DNA of 64,000 nucleotides from Verrucomicrobiota bacterium (lineage in GTDB: Bacteria > Verrucomicrobiota > Verrucomicrobiia > Chthoniobacterales > Terrimicrobiaceae), in the NCBI GenBank assembly GCA_017305195.1, contig JAFKMU010000067.1:1-64000 (forward strand). Direction: 5' to 3'. Shown here in pieces: positions 54,401 through 63,713 of the stretch. How positions within the stretch are numbered: the first letter of the stretch is position 1; each line of letters starts with the position of its first letter. A program made the translations under genes and the position numbers. A model generated the notes under the pieces. The model did no database searches. It worked only from the letters and a program-made list of their open reading frames with translations, and was not told the origin of the DNA.

Positions 54401-54690
54401 ATGGGTTAAAACAGCTCCAGCAGAACCTCATTCGGCAAGGCGAGAGTGGTCGGTACTGAATGGCGGTAAGATAAGGCCGGTTTGGGAGTATTTTGCCCTG
54501 TTGGAGTGCGTCTCAGGTGGAGATCTGGCTTGCCGCCGCCCGATTTCCCTCTCCCCAGGCGACTCTCGGAGTAACCAAGAGTCTGGCCGCTGGGTGAGGA
54601 GCGCGTGAATCTGGCGCAACGGCAAAGAAGTTTGGAAGTCGCTCAAGACCTCCCACTTTTCCGTAGCCGAGGCCCGACTTCGGCGATTTT
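54401..54690 (+). pseudogene. Tyrosine integrase N-terminal remnant (copy 2)
   Basis: Homologous to the remnant at 8701: ALKQLQQNLIRQGE-like start, interrupted by about 170 bases of foreign sequence with stop codons, then NGKEVWKSLKTSHFSVAEAR-like coding near 54620-54680. More broken than copy 1. No catalytic domain. Confidence 0.6.
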
Positions 54691-54769
54691 TCGAGTCGGG
54701 AGGGCTTACGCTGCGGCGAGGGGGGAGGCATTTTCTATAGGTTCCGCAGACGACTATACGAAATAGGCG

Positions 54770-54970
54770 CCGCGATGAAGCATTCGATCCATGTGGAAGC
54801 GGTTGCGGCGGGTCTGGAGATCATGCTCCACCAGTTCGTGGAAAGATCGGCTTTTCCGATGACTTCAAAAAGTGCGACAAACACCACAGCTCCGGCTTGC
54901 AACTCACCGCCAGCACGAATACGAGGGGCATGGAGGCGAGAATCCAGTCCAGAGGTTACATTCTGCCCCT
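54770..54970 (-). pseudogene. Sodium:solute symporter N-terminal remnant
   Basis: Minus-strand reading gives LDWILASMPLVFVLA in one frame, then AGGELQAGAVVFVALFEVIG and KADLSTNWW in another. This is the start of the same class of SSS symporters whose C-terminal end is at 9951 ('rGELqaGAVVFVA.FE.inkaGft..WW'). It faces the other way and is not the missing half of that gene. Frame breaks and absent remainder make it a relic. Confidence 0.5.
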
Positions 54971-55048
54971 CCCGAGGACGTGGTCGGAATATTGACGGAT
55001 CCGCAGTTTGCTGGTGTGGCTGGCATCTGGCGATCTCCGGGGGTGGCT

Positions 55049-55897
55049 TTAGTTTTGCGCGGCCGATCCGATGGTTACGTCGACCAGAGAGGCGCCGATG
55101 ACGATCTCGTCGAGCCACATGGACAGTGCCTTGCCGGCAAAGTTCCCGGAAAACACCTCGATCTTGCACTCTCCGAAGGTATTGACAGATCCTGCCGCCG
55201 GAGCTGCTGTGGCCGCAGCCTGGGAGAACCCGGCGAGTTGATCCTCACGGGCGCCTTTCTGTCGCCACTGCTCATAGCTCGGGTAATCCAGTATCCAGAT
55301 CCAGGCTTCTGGACCGGATACCTTGCCGATCACCAGATAGACAGCCTCGCCCAACGGATTGAAATCGCCGCTGATCGCCGTGATCTTGCCCAGACCTACT
55401 CCGGCGGAATTCCGGAAATTTCTGGAGCAGTTCGGGGCTAGAACGAGGTCGCCGAAGCGGACTGAGGTGCTGGTACTGCCGGAGTTCTGGGGAGGAAAGT
55501 CGTAATCGAACCTGAACAGATAGCTGTAGTAGGCGGTTCCTGTCGGCGCAGTGCTCAGGTTGACGGAGAGCTCGGTACGCGTAGGCAGTCCATTCTTTTC
55601 GCTGCCTGACGTACCGGTGACGTTGACGGCGCCGCCCGACACCGGATGGAAGTCCTTTCCAAATTCCAGTCCCGCGGCGGCAAATATCGCCGTTCCGGTG
55701 CCATCACTTGTCGCCGCAGGTGTGATCTTCAGTCGATACTTGCCAGCGAGCCCCTGGGCTGCAGCCGCTACGCCTTTCATATCGGTTCCGTCTTCCAGGG
55801 AATATGCAAATGGCTCGTAAGTGAGAGTGTTCGCATATAGGGGCGATGCCAGGATGGCCGCCGAAAGGGCGATTATATTCAGAGGGGGTATTCTCAT
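55049..55897 (-). CDS. Secreted protein of unknown function
   Basis: About 282 residues from ATG 55897 (an upstream ATG at 55930 lacks support). Signal peptide (NIIALSAAILASPLYA), then a beta-rich domain with the frequently seen verrucomicrobial start LTYEPFAYSLEDGTDMKG, followed by SVNLSTAPTGTAYYSYLFRF and a C-terminal LDEIVIGASLVDVTI. Such 'YEpF.Y..G..l.G' proteins resemble concanavalin-like lectin/glucanase folds found near PEP-CTERM and glycan genes. No catalytic residues are recognised. It is the gene nearest to the third regulator on the same strand, 246 bases away. Confidence 0.65.
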   Translation of the reverse strand: MRIPPLNIIALSAAILASPLYANTLTYEPFAYSLEDGTDMKGVAAAAQGLAGKYRLKITPAATSDGTGTAIFAAAGLEFGKDFHPVSGGAVNVTGTSGSEKNGLPTRTELSVNLSTAPTGTAYYSYLFRFDYDFPPQNSGSTSTSVRFGDLVLAPNCSRNFRNSAGVGLGKITAISGDFNPLGEAVYLVIGKVSGPEAWIWILDYPSYEQWRQKGAREDQLAGFSQAAATAAPAAGSVNTFGECKIEVFSGNFAGKALSMWLDEIVIGASLVDVTIGSAAQN

Positions 55898-56142
55898 GTT
55901 GGGTTCGATAATTTTGCGACCATCATGCATCCTGCAACCCGGCGCGATCGGTTCTGGAATGGCTTCGTGGTGAGTCTTTCGCTTGACGCGCTATTTCCCA
56001 ATCGAAAAGTAAAACCAAGTATTAAAATTGGCTTTCCAAATTCCAGAGGCATCCCGGAGAAAGGAGATCGGCTTTTGGCTTTGGAACGAGCCAGGGGTGC
56101 AGGTAAAGGAGCCGCCGCTCGCCTGCGCGGACTTCTCAGCGC

Positions 56143-57312
56143 TTAACGCCGGTGCTGGTTGTGCTTGCTTGCCTTTGCTGTAGGCCCGCGACGAGGTTTC
56201 TGGGGAGAGCGGGTGGTGGAGGAGCGTACGACGAGATGAGGAATGACGCGGATTTGCTGGATTTGAGCGGCGTGGCGGATGTGTTTCATACGAATCCGAC
56301 GGATCAGCAGATCGACCGCAAGCAGGCCCATCTGATAGAAATCCTGACACACCGTGGTCAGCGGGCGGTGGCAGGTTTCCCCGGCTTCAATGCCGTCAAA
56401 TCCGGTGACAGAGATCTGCTCGGGAACATCGATGCCCTGCTGGAGGCAGGTGCGGATGACCTCGATGGCGACCATGTCATGACTGCAGCATATGGCGGTC
56501 ACCTCCTTGTCCTTGCGCTGAATCTTTTTGATGATTTCCTGCAGGGATTCCTCGGACTCGATCGGGATCTGGTAGATCCTGCCGGGCGAGGATTCCGAGA
56601 ACATCCGGGCGGCCAGGTATCGGTAGGCCTCGCATCGTTGTTCGACGTTGGGATAGGACATGTCCTTGGTCACGTAGGCGATGTGGAGATGTCCCTGTTT
56701 CGCGAGGTGTTCCAGGATGGTCTGGATCCCGGCAAAGTTATCGACACCGACATAGTCAAACGGCCCCCAGTTGCAGTCGTTGACCACGAGCGGGATATTG
56801 CGCTCCGTGATGCGCTTGAAGGTCTCCATGTAGTCGTGGTCGGGATGAGGCCAGATCACGATGCCGTCGGTTTTGAGCTTGAGCATCTCCAGAAGCTGCT
56901 CCTGCTGCTGAGGGCCATCCACCGAAAGCATCGGGGTAAAGCCCACCTTGGCTAGGTGGCATACGTCATGGGCGGCTTCGACGAGGTTATGAAAGATGCG
57001 CTGCTTCTTGTGCAGTGGATGCGGGCATAGGACGCCGATGTGCGTTGCTTTCGGCGCTGTCAGCGGTGATCCGGCGACATAGAGTTTGTATCCGTCGCGG
57101 CGGAGGAATCCCTCCGCGATCAGGCAGGCGATGGCTTTATTAACTGTGGGGCGGCCCACGCCAAACAGCTCGGCGAACTTTCGTTCCGGCGGGAGCCTGT
57201 CGCCGTGACGCAGCTTTTGCTCTTCAATGTACAGCCTGAGTCTGCCGACCGTATCCTGATATTGAAAAAGCGATGGAGAGCCTGGGGTCATGGCGGGGGA
57301 GGGATTTCGCAC
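56143..57312 (-). CDS. GntR/LacI hybrid transcriptional regulator, cassette 2
   Basis: 389 residues. GntR winged helix at residues 15-75 (TVGRLRLYIEEQKLRHGDRL, PERKFAELFGVGRPTVNKAI), LacI-type ligand domain (THIGVLCPHPLHKKQRIFHN, VDNFAGIQTILEHLAKQGHL, ICCSHDMVAIEVIRTCLQ, VTGFDGIEAGETCHRPLTTV) and a basic tail of about 20 residues. It is closer to ordinary LacI effector domains than the two regulators of cassette 1. It is divergent from gene D of cassette 2 with a 99-base gap, so it probably controls that operon and itself. Confidence 0.9.
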   Translation of the reverse strand: MRNPSPAMTPGSPSLFQYQDTVGRLRLYIEEQKLRHGDRLPPERKFAELFGVGRPTVNKAIACLIAEGFLRRDGYKLYVAGSPLTAPKATHIGVLCPHPLHKKQRIFHNLVEAAHDVCHLAKVGFTPMLSVDGPQQQEQLLEMLKLKTDGIVIWPHPDHDYMETFKRITERNIPLVVNDCNWGPFDYVGVDNFAGIQTILEHLAKQGHLHIAYVTKDMSYPNVEQRCEAYRYLAARMFSESSPGRIYQIPIESEESLQEIIKKIQRKDKEVTAICCSHDMVAIEVIRTCLQQGIDVPEQISVTGFDGIEAGETCHRPLTTVCQDFYQMGLLAVDLLIRRIRMKHIRHAAQIQQIRVIPHLVVRSSTTRSPQKPRRGPTAKASKHNQHRR

Positions 57313-57336
57313 TCTTCAAAATGGTCAGCCAAATTG

Positions 57337-57360
57337 AAAGTTTTTTCCAAACGAAACTTT
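57337..57360. promoter_or_regulatory. Candidate operator AAAGTTT-N10-AAACTTT
   Basis: A 7+7-base inverted repeat in the 99-base divergent region between the third regulator and cassette 2. It differs from the AAATG-CATTT sites of cassette 1, as expected if the regulators have different specificities. Confidence 0.4.
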
Positions 57361-57411
57361 GATGGGCGTCGATGGCTCGATAGTTTTTAGACATTCACTC
57401 CCCCTGATTGA

Positions 57412-58149
57412 ATGACCAAACTATCCAGCACCCAAGTGGAATGCTCGCAGGCCAAAGGCTCTTCAGCAGCCTTCAGCCTGGTGGAATTGCTGGTGGTGAT
57501 GGCGATCATGATCACCATCATGGGCATAGCGGCTCCTGCATTCAGTGGCATCAGCCGGGCGGGCAATGTTTCCTCGGCGGCTTATGAAGTGGCATCAATC
57601 ATCGAGGACGCGCGTTCCTATGCGATGGCTCGCAATACTTATGTATGGGTCGGATTTTTTGAAGAGAACGTCACTGCGACTACGCCCGGGAGTGCAGGGA
57701 AAGGCCGGATTGTGATCGGGGTGGTCGCTTCCAAAGATGGCACCATGATTTATGATCTGGCCAGCCCCGGGCAGCTTCCTGCGGACCGGGTCGCGCCTCT
57801 CAGCCGGGCAGTGAAGATCGATAACATGCAGTTGAAAACGTTCCCGGAAGGGACAGGCGGCGGGGCGGATTTTGATTCACGCCCGCCGGCCAACGACGGG
57901 GGAACATGGATTGAAAGCGGCGGGGTCTCGCAGACGCCCTTTTCCATGGGGGGGTATGTTTTTCAAAAAGCCATCGAGTTCAACCCTCGCGGGGAGGCGC
58001 GTATCAACAATGCCGGCAGCGCATTGCGGCCCGTGGTGGAGATCGGCTTGCAGCCTGCACGAGGAGCCGACGTGGATTCTCATGAGAGCAATCTGGCAGC
58101 CGTCCAGGTGAGCGGGGTTGCCGGCAACGTAAAGATATATCGGAGGTAG
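57412..58149 (+). CDS. Verru_Chthon cassette protein D (GspH/FimT-like pseudopilin), cassette 2
   Basis: 245 residues. Prepilin segment SSAA|FSLVELLVVMAIMITIMGIA with Glu-5; the residue before the cut is Ala. The GspH-type body: SAAYEVASIIEDARSYAMARN followed by TYVWVGFFEEN, and a late strand KAIEFNPRGEARINNAGSAL parallel to IQFTPTGEARVSSS in cassette 1. First gene of the cassette 2 operon; 2 bases before gene B. It is clearly paralogous to the D gene at 23283. Confidence 0.85.
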   Translation: MTKLSSTQVECSQAKGSSAAFSLVELLVVMAIMITIMGIAAPAFSGISRAGNVSSAAYEVASIIEDARSYAMARNTYVWVGFFEENVTATTPGSAGKGRIVIGVVASKDGTMIYDLASPGQLPADRVAPLSRAVKIDNMQLKTFPEGTGGGADFDSRPPANDGGTWIESGGVSQTPFSMGGYVFQKAIEFNPRGEARINNAGSALRPVVEIGLQPARGADVDSHESNLAAVQVSGVAGNVKIYRR

Positions 58150-58151
58150 GG

Positions 58152-58616
58152 ATGAAGCGAGGAGGCTTCAGCCTGGTGGAAGTTACGCTCGCTCTCGGGG
58201 TGGCCGCATTCTGTCTGATCGTTGTCTTTGGCCTGATCCCTGTCGGATTGCGAAGCAACCAGGCGGCGGTCGAGCAGACGGCGGCGGTTGGCATCCTGTC
58301 GAGCATTGCCGCCGATCTGAGAGCCACGCCGAGGACGAGTCCTGCCGGGCAGAAGGTTGCTTCACAGCGTTACGCCATCGACATCCCGGCCAATCCCGTC
58401 ACCACGCAAAGCGTCGCCACTCTTTTTCTCGACGAAAATGGCAACTGGTCGAAGACGGCAGACGCAAGGTCACGGTATCGGTTGACGGTCACATTTTCCC
58501 CCAATGGGCTGGATGCCCGAAGGGCTACGCTGGCCCATCTGAAGGTCTCGTGGCCGTCCTCTGCAGCGCAACCTGTGGGATATGCGGAGTCCTTTGTTGC
58601 CCTGGATCGAAACTGA
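58152..58616 (+). CDS. Verru_Chthon cassette protein B (GspI/PilV-like pseudopilin), cassette 2
   Basis: 154 residues. Canonical prepilin segment KRGG|FSLVEVTLALGVAAFCLIVV with Glu-5, then VGLRSNQAAVEQTAAVGILS, the GspI-like helix end, and a small beta domain ending KVSWPSSAAQPVGYAESFVAL. The same length as protein B of cassette 1 (153). Starts 2 bases after D and is followed 1 base later by C. Confidence 0.85.
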   Translation: MKRGGFSLVEVTLALGVAAFCLIVVFGLIPVGLRSNQAAVEQTAAVGILSSIAADLRATPRTSPAGQKVASQRYAIDIPANPVTTQSVATLFLDENGNWSKTADARSRYRLTVTFSPNGLDARRATLAHLKVSWPSSAAQPVGYAESFVALDRN

Positions 58617-58617
58617 C

Positions 58618-59589
58618 ATGGGCGAGATTTTCTCCATGAGATGGAGGCGGGCGGCCTCGTATGGCTTTAGCCTCGTGGAACTCCTCGTATCTCTGGCGGT
58701 TCTCGCCGTGCTGATGGTTTTCATCAGCCAGATCTTTGGCTCGGCGACGGCAGTGACCGGTTCTCGGAACCAGCGCATGGACGCGGATGCCCAGGCGAGG
58801 GCGGTGTTTGGCCGGATGGCGGTGGATTTTGCGCAGATGATCCGGCGGCCGGATGTGGACTATTTTCTCAAGTCGGCCGCGAGTGACGCCTCCGGCAACA
58901 ATCCTCAGGCGGGCAACGACCGGATGGCATTCTACAGCCAGGTGCCGGGGTATTCCTCGGCCAGCGCGACGATGCAAAGTCCGGTCTCGGTCGTTGCATG
59001 GCGGATCAATGAAAGCAGCGCCGGAGGGATCTTGAATCAGCTGGAGCGGCTGGGGTGCGGGCTGGAGTGGAGTGGCGCCGCGTCCCTCGCCTACTCAGGC
59101 CCGTCAGGGCCTCTCGTCTCCGCCTCGGGGGATAACAAGATCTCCTCCAACTGGCCTGCGGCAGTATCTGCCACCCAGACGGATTCCCGCTATGAGAATG
59201 CGGGGCCGCAGGTTTTCCGGTTGGAATATTATTATCTCCTGCGCGGACAGAGTGTGAACGGGACAGTCTACCCTTCCGCGGCAAGCGCGACGCCCTGGGA
59301 TACACGCATTCCCGGACGCTCATCGGTCGACGGGCTGCGCGATGTTGCCGCCATCGTCGTGACCATCGCCGTGGTGGATCCCAAGAGTCGGCAACTGATC
59401 ACGGATGAGCAGCTTGCCGCGCTGGCCGACAGGATGAAGGATTTCGATGCTTCCACGATGACCGCCCCCGGCGACCTCAAGGCGCAGTGGCAATCGGTCA
59501 TCGAAGACGCCGGGAATGGCATCCCCCGCACGGCCTCCACCGCCCTTCACACCTACGAACGCACGTTTTCGCTGTCTCCCGCCTTTTGA
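58618..59589 (+). CDS. Verru_Chthon cassette protein C (GspJ-like pseudopilin), cassette 2
   Basis: 323 residues from ATG 58618, one base after the B stop; a longer frame into gene B is not used. Prepilin segment SYG|FSLVELLVSLAVLAVLMVFI with Glu-5. The GspJ-like body has RAVFGRMAVDFAQMIRRPDV followed by DYFLKSAAS, MAFYSQVPGYSSASATM, VFRLEYYYLLRGQSV and DVAAIVVTIAVVDPKSRQLI, in the same order as protein C of cassette 1 (MIDRDLQSAVLRPDLAAFL, VRFEW-type strand, VIISLLALDDRAI). Ends with a helix-containing tail TYERTFSLSPAF. Confidence 0.85.
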   Translation: MGEIFSMRWRRAASYGFSLVELLVSLAVLAVLMVFISQIFGSATAVTGSRNQRMDADAQARAVFGRMAVDFAQMIRRPDVDYFLKSAASDASGNNPQAGNDRMAFYSQVPGYSSASATMQSPVSVVAWRINESSAGGILNQLERLGCGLEWSGAASLAYSGPSGPLVSASGDNKISSNWPAAVSATQTDSRYENAGPQVFRLEYYYLLRGQSVNGTVYPSAASATPWDTRIPGRSSVDGLRDVAAIVVTIAVVDPKSRQLITDEQLAALADRMKDFDASTMTAPGDLKAQWQSVIEDAGNGIPRTASTALHTYERTFSLSPAF

Positions 59590-59596
59590 ATACCGG

Positions 59597-62500
59597 ATGA
59601 AGCTGCGATCCACATACATCGACCTCGTCGTGAACCGCGGGCCTGAGAAAGGCGTCGCGCTGGTGATCGTGCTTGCGCTGGTCGTGCTGCTGACGGGCCT
59701 GGTGGTCGCATACTTCTCGCGCTCGATGTGGGATCGGCAGCTTTCCAACAGCAGCCTGCATCAAGCCATGGCCGACGAGTTGGCGCGAAGTGCGATGGAT
59801 ATCATCACCGGTGATCTCAAGCAGGAAATCGCCAATGGTTCCACCCGGACGACAGCGGGAGCCACGACGATTTACACGCCGGTTTCTGCTGCGGGAACGA
59901 TGCCGGTAAGGAATACGCCGACTAATCCCTCTCCGACCCTGCTGCGCATCAGCACCGCGATCGATATCGCTGCGCCGGGAACGGATCATCCGGCCTCCCC
60001 TGCCGTCTCCACTGCGCCATCGGCAAACGGACGGAGCATCTCACCCAAGCGATGGAATAGTCATTACCTGCTGCCCTTGGGAGACCCTGAGAAACCGCAG
60101 GACACTACGCCGGTGAGCAGCGGAGCGGCGGCTTTTACGGCGCCGGGCTGGGTGTATGTGACCAATGCGGGGCCGGTCAAGCTGGCCGCTCCCGACAAGG
60201 CCGTTATCGGGCGCTACGCCTACGCGATTTATGACGAGGGGGCGCTGCTGGATATGAATGTGGCCGGGTATCCGTCGCCGCTTCCCTACGTCTCCGGCTC
60301 GACCATGCCGCCAAACTATGCCTTGAAGGGATCGCTGGCTTTTGCCGATCTGACCCAGTTGAAGGATGCATCCGGAAATCCGTGGATGACGGGAGCCGGG
60401 ATCAATTCCACCGTCGGCTGGCGCGACTACGCCTCCCTGCGCAACGCCTCGGGGCAGCCTGAGGGCGTATTCCCTGCTCTATCATTTAGCGGATCGTCTG
60501 TCTATCCGGCTTATGTTGATCTCGCGGCATCTGGCTCGACCGACACCCCGGGTGTGCGCCCCGTGGCAGATCCCAATGGGCGGACCGACCAGGCATTTCC
60601 GTCCAGGCAGGCGCTCATCCGCTTTTGCTCGAGCATCGGTGCGGAGAACTTCAATCCCAACGCACTCCAATGCCTGGGCACGTTTTCCCGTTCTCTTAAT
60701 GCCCCCTCGTGGAGTCCGCAGGCTGATGCCAGCAACGGATTCCTATACAAGACCAACGCGGAGAAGCCGGAGTCGCCCAACCGCAATGTTCCCAATGTGA
60801 GGACGAAAAAGGCCTTCATTCGTGCAGATGGGTCCAGAGCGGAGATCGGCGAGGTGCTGGTCAACCAACGGTTTCCTCTCAACCGGCTGGCTTTGGTGAC
60901 GGACTCGGCCACGGCTGCGGAGGGTTCGGACATCGAGAGGTTTTTTGGACTGACTCGTGCGACGGCCAAGGGCGAGCCGTGGGTGTATCGAGGCGGAGCC
61001 GCGAGCATTGCCACCCTTGACGAGGTCGCTGCCCAGGGACGAGAGCCGGATTTTTTCGAACTTCTCAAGGCGGCAATCCTCGCCGGTTCCCTCGGCAAAT
61101 ACAGCGACAACGACAATCATCTCGTCACGAAGACCTTTGATCAAAACAAGGACGTCCAGGTATTCCAAATCGGAGCGAACCTGATTGATCAATACGATGC
61201 CGACAATCACCCGACCGTAATCAAGTTCGGGTCGTTTGATCCCGTCTATGGTACGGAAAGCCTGCCGTATCTCAATCACCTCTACGTAACGATCTTCCGT
61301 CCGAATCGCGGTGATCCCCAGTATCCCACTCTGGAGGGCTGGCTTCAGTTCGGACTTTGGAATCCGAATGGAAACGCTGCCGACCAGACGACCGACAGAA
61401 AGTACCGGATCATCGGCACCGACGGGCGGGCTTACCTTGAAGCGAGCAGCGGAACGAATTTTCTCTCCGCGCAGCAAAACCTCGCCGGACGTTACATGGA
61501 GTTCACGGCCCGCGGTTCCACATTTGCGGAGCCGCAGTTGCTGATCCCAAGCTCCACCATGACTGGTGGCGTGACTTTTGCCGGAGCGCCGATCGACGCG
61601 ACCAATGACCCCTCTGGCTATTTTGGCAGCCCGGCGCAACCTTCCTATGCATCCGCCACGACGGCGGTTACGACCACCTCGCCCTGTTATCTGGTGGGTT
61701 TCTATCTTGGTTCCGCGGTCAATCCGATCACGGGGGAGCCCGCCAGGGACCGTGCGATCACGGGCAATCCCTCCGATCCTGCTTCGCTTTCGTATTACCA
61801 TGCGCGTAACGCGCTGGGGAGCGGGGGGCGCTATCCGACTTTTGCCCTCCAGTATCAGGATGACGACGGCGCCTGGCGTACTTATGAATCCGTTCAGGCC
61901 CGGAGTTTCTATCTCGATCATTGGTACCAGTACGGCTTCAAAAGCTGCACCACCTGGCTGACCGGAAAATACAACCTGAATTCCGGCTGGGGGACCGACA
62001 ATGGCCGCGGCACCTCGGTCGGCAGTGGACTGGCATTTGGTCTCACCGCGCTGAGCGCCATGGACCCGAGATCAAAGCGTGGAGGCATGGTCAGCACCAT
62101 CGGGCTGAATGGTCGTCCGATCGTGGCGCAAACCACCATCCGGCCCAATAGTTGGGCCAATCGGTTTGACTCCGAGCCGACGTCGAACTCGGGTTATCCG
62201 AAGAACCCCTCAGGCATCACGATGTGGACCGGATGGAGCACGAACAACACCTTTCAGCCAGCCAAGACGGCTGACAACAAGGCGGGGACGAGCAGTTTCG
62301 TCACGGATCTCGACGGAGTCGTGCGCCGGGCCGACGGCGACGAAGCTAACAAGGTGTTCCCTCTCTGGCAGGTCGCATCGGGGACGACGGCCCAGGCTAT
62401 ACGGGCAATGAGGCCCACGATGCTGAATCGACCATTTCGCTCCGTCGGAGAGATGGGCTTTGCCCTGCGGGGAGATCCCTGGAAATCGCTCAACCTCTTT

Positions 62501-63058
62501 AGCTCGGACAGCGCAGACGCAGCCCTGATGGATTTTTTCACGGTCGTGGACGAGCCAGTGGTGGCCGGTCGTGTCAACCTCAACACCGCATCCAAAGCTG
62601 TGTTGTCCGCCATTCTCACCGGTTCGCAGAAGGCCGACGACGGAACGAATCAGCCGCCCGTGATTTCCTCCACTGAAGCTGGCAAGATCGCCGATTTGAT
62701 CATTCAGAAACGTGCCTCAGCGCCGTTTCGCAATGTGGCTGAGCTTGCCACCCGGGTGGGCGATGACCTCCCGGCAGCGTTTGACAACGGGCCCACCAAC
62801 ACCAGCGACGGGTATTTCAAAACGCGCCGGGAGTCCGCGATGCGCGCCCTCGTGGACGCGGCCGACACCCGGACTTGGAATCTCCTGATCGATGTCGTGG
62901 CCCAGACGGGCATGTTTGCTGCCAATGCCCCGCAAACGGAGGCTGCGCTCAACAGTTCCTTCATTGTGCAGGGAGAGCGTCGCTATTGGCTGCACCTAGC
63001 GATCGATCGCTACACGGGGGAGATCATCGCCAGGGAGCTGGAGGCTGTTTATGAGTAG
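59597..63058 (+). CDS. Verru_Chthon cassette protein A (GspK-like large pseudopilin), cassette 2
   Basis: 1153 residues from ATG 59597, 7 bases after the C stop; the open frame upstream overlaps C and is rejected. Prepilin-like segment PEKG|VALVIVLALVVLLTGLVVAY without Glu-5, as in GspK. Shared blocks with the cassette 1 protein: a YAIYDEGALLDMNVAGYP / FVIYEEGGLLDLNAAGYP block, an AAQGREPDFFELLKAAILAG block, QIGANLIDQYDAD, and RPTMLNRPFRSVGEMGFALR. The C-terminus has a GspK-type segment (GRVNLNTASKAVLSAILTGS; IQKRASAPFRNVAELATRVG) and ends QGERRYWLHLAIDRYTGEII. The shared blocks are in the large periplasmic domain and may bind the cargo or the other tip subunits. Confidence 0.87.
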   Translation: MKLRSTYIDLVVNRGPEKGVALVIVLALVVLLTGLVVAYFSRSMWDRQLSNSSLHQAMADELARSAMDIITGDLKQEIANGSTRTTAGATTIYTPVSAAGTMPVRNTPTNPSPTLLRISTAIDIAAPGTDHPASPAVSTAPSANGRSISPKRWNSHYLLPLGDPEKPQDTTPVSSGAAAFTAPGWVYVTNAGPVKLAAPDKAVIGRYAYAIYDEGALLDMNVAGYPSPLPYVSGSTMPPNYALKGSLAFADLTQLKDASGNPWMTGAGINSTVGWRDYASLRNASGQPEGVFPALSFSGSSVYPAYVDLAASGSTDTPGVRPVADPNGRTDQAFPSRQALIRFCSSIGAENFNPNALQCLGTFSRSLNAPSWSPQADASNGFLYKTNAEKPESPNRNVPNVRTKKAFIRADGSRAEIGEVLVNQRFPLNRLALVTDSATAAEGSDIERFFGLTRATAKGEPWVYRGGAASIATLDEVAAQGREPDFFELLKAAILAGSLGKYSDNDNHLVTKTFDQNKDVQVFQIGANLIDQYDADNHPTVIKFGSFDPVYGTESLPYLNHLYVTIFRPNRGDPQYPTLEGWLQFGLWNPNGNAADQTTDRKYRIIGTDGRAYLEASSGTNFLSAQQNLAGRYMEFTARGSTFAEPQLLIPSSTMTGGVTFAGAPIDATNDPSGYFGSPAQPSYASATTAVTTTSPCYLVGFYLGSAVNPITGEPARDRAITGNPSDPASLSYYHARNALGSGGRYPTFALQYQDDDGAWRTYESVQARSFYLDHWYQYGFKSCTTWLTGKYNLNSGWGTDNGRGTSVGSGLAFGLTALSAMDPRSKRGGMVSTIGLNGRPIVAQTTIRPNSWANRFDSEPTSNSGYPKNPSGITMWTGWSTNNTFQPAKTADNKAGTSSFVTDLDGVVRRADGDEANKVFPLWQVASGTTAQAIRAMRPTMLNRPFRSVGEMGFALRGDPWKSLNLFSSDSADAALMDFFTVVDEPVVAGRVNLNTASKAVLSAILTGSQKADDGTNQPPVISSTEAGKIADLIIQKRASAPFRNVAELATRVGDDLPAAFDNGPTNTSDGYFKTRRESAMRALVDAADTRTWNLLIDVVAQTGMFAANAPQTEAALNSSFIVQGERRYWLHLAIDRYTGEIIARELEAVYE

Positions 63059-63689
63059 GCTTCGTTTCTGTATTGCCATATCCTTTGTTCTCCTGTCGAT
63101 CATGTGGTCGCCGGGCCAGGAACCGGCGGCGCCCAGGCCGGTGGTCGCGGCGGTCCCGCCGGAACAAGGGAGGTGGAAGATCATCGTGACAGATGCCAAA
63201 GGTGAAAAGACGGCAAGGACGGATGACCGCACTCCGAAAATCGTGGAGATCGAGATCTGGAAGTCGGGCTCCCGCGCCCGGATGGTTCAAACAATCTCCA
63301 ATGGAGCAACGGCGGAAAGCTGGATTGCCGACGACTATCTGCTGAGCCGCTATCCGGCCTTTCCGGACATCTATGTCACCCGGCTCAATGATCGCGCAAC
63401 GCCGCTGGATGACGGCATGTCGGATTTCCGCGATGCCTTCCCGGGTATGACCTGGCTCGATCCGAAGTATCTCGCGGGTACGGCAACGAAAGACGGAAAG
63501 CTCTGCGAACATTACGTGAATCCCGACGATGATTGCGAAGCCTGGATCGCGGCGGACTCCAAGTCCCCGGTGGCCTACCGCAAGGGTCCCCGGGTCTTTA
63601 CCTATCGATTTCTGCCCCCGGAAAATCTCAGCATGCCCGAGCCCTTTCTCGGCGAGTTGAACAAGTATCTCAAAGCCGATTCCCAGTAG
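63051..63689 (+). CDS. Exported protein, conserved fifth gene of cassette 2
   Basis: 212 residues. Signal peptide (RFCIAISFVLLSIMWSPGQ), a Pro-rich linker, then a beta-rich domain homologous to the protein at 16441 (WKIIVTDAKGEK, ATAESWIADDYL, RDAFPGMTWLDP, EAWIAADSKSPVAYRKG, FLPPENLSMPEPF). It overlaps the A gene by 8 bases at ATGAGTA, exactly as in cassette 1. No known family is recognised. The repeated linkage makes it a constant part of the cassette rather than a chance neighbour. A GH38 gene follows 24 bases after its stop. Confidence 0.78.
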   Translation: MSRLRFCIAISFVLLSIMWSPGQEPAAPRPVVAAVPPEQGRWKIIVTDAKGEKTARTDDRTPKIVEIEIWKSGSRARMVQTISNGATAESWIADDYLLSRYPAFPDIYVTRLNDRATPLDDGMSDFRDAFPGMTWLDPKYLAGTATKDGKLCEHYVNPDDDCEAWIAADSKSPVAYRKGPRVFTYRFLPPENLSMPEPFLGELNKYLKADSQ

Positions 63690-63713
63690 GCACATCTCTT
63701 CCCAATACCATTC

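Larger units (their letters stand above)
54263..54690. repeat. Direct repeat copy 2 (tRNA half + integrase remnant)
   Basis: Same orientation and order as copy 1 at 8545. After the shared CATTCGGCAAGGCGA, copy 2 holds about 170 bases not found in copy 1 (roughly 54443-54610); then homology resumes at ATCTGGCGCAACGGCAAAGA and runs to about 54690. Copy 2 lacks the 13-base duplication of copy 1. Differences are scattered, so the duplication is old. Confidence 0.8.

Noticed and set aside
54735-55169. 144-codon minus-strand gene between the integrase remnant and the secreted protein
   Set aside because: Only a short internal block resembles a symporter and it needs a frame change to continue; better described as a relic.
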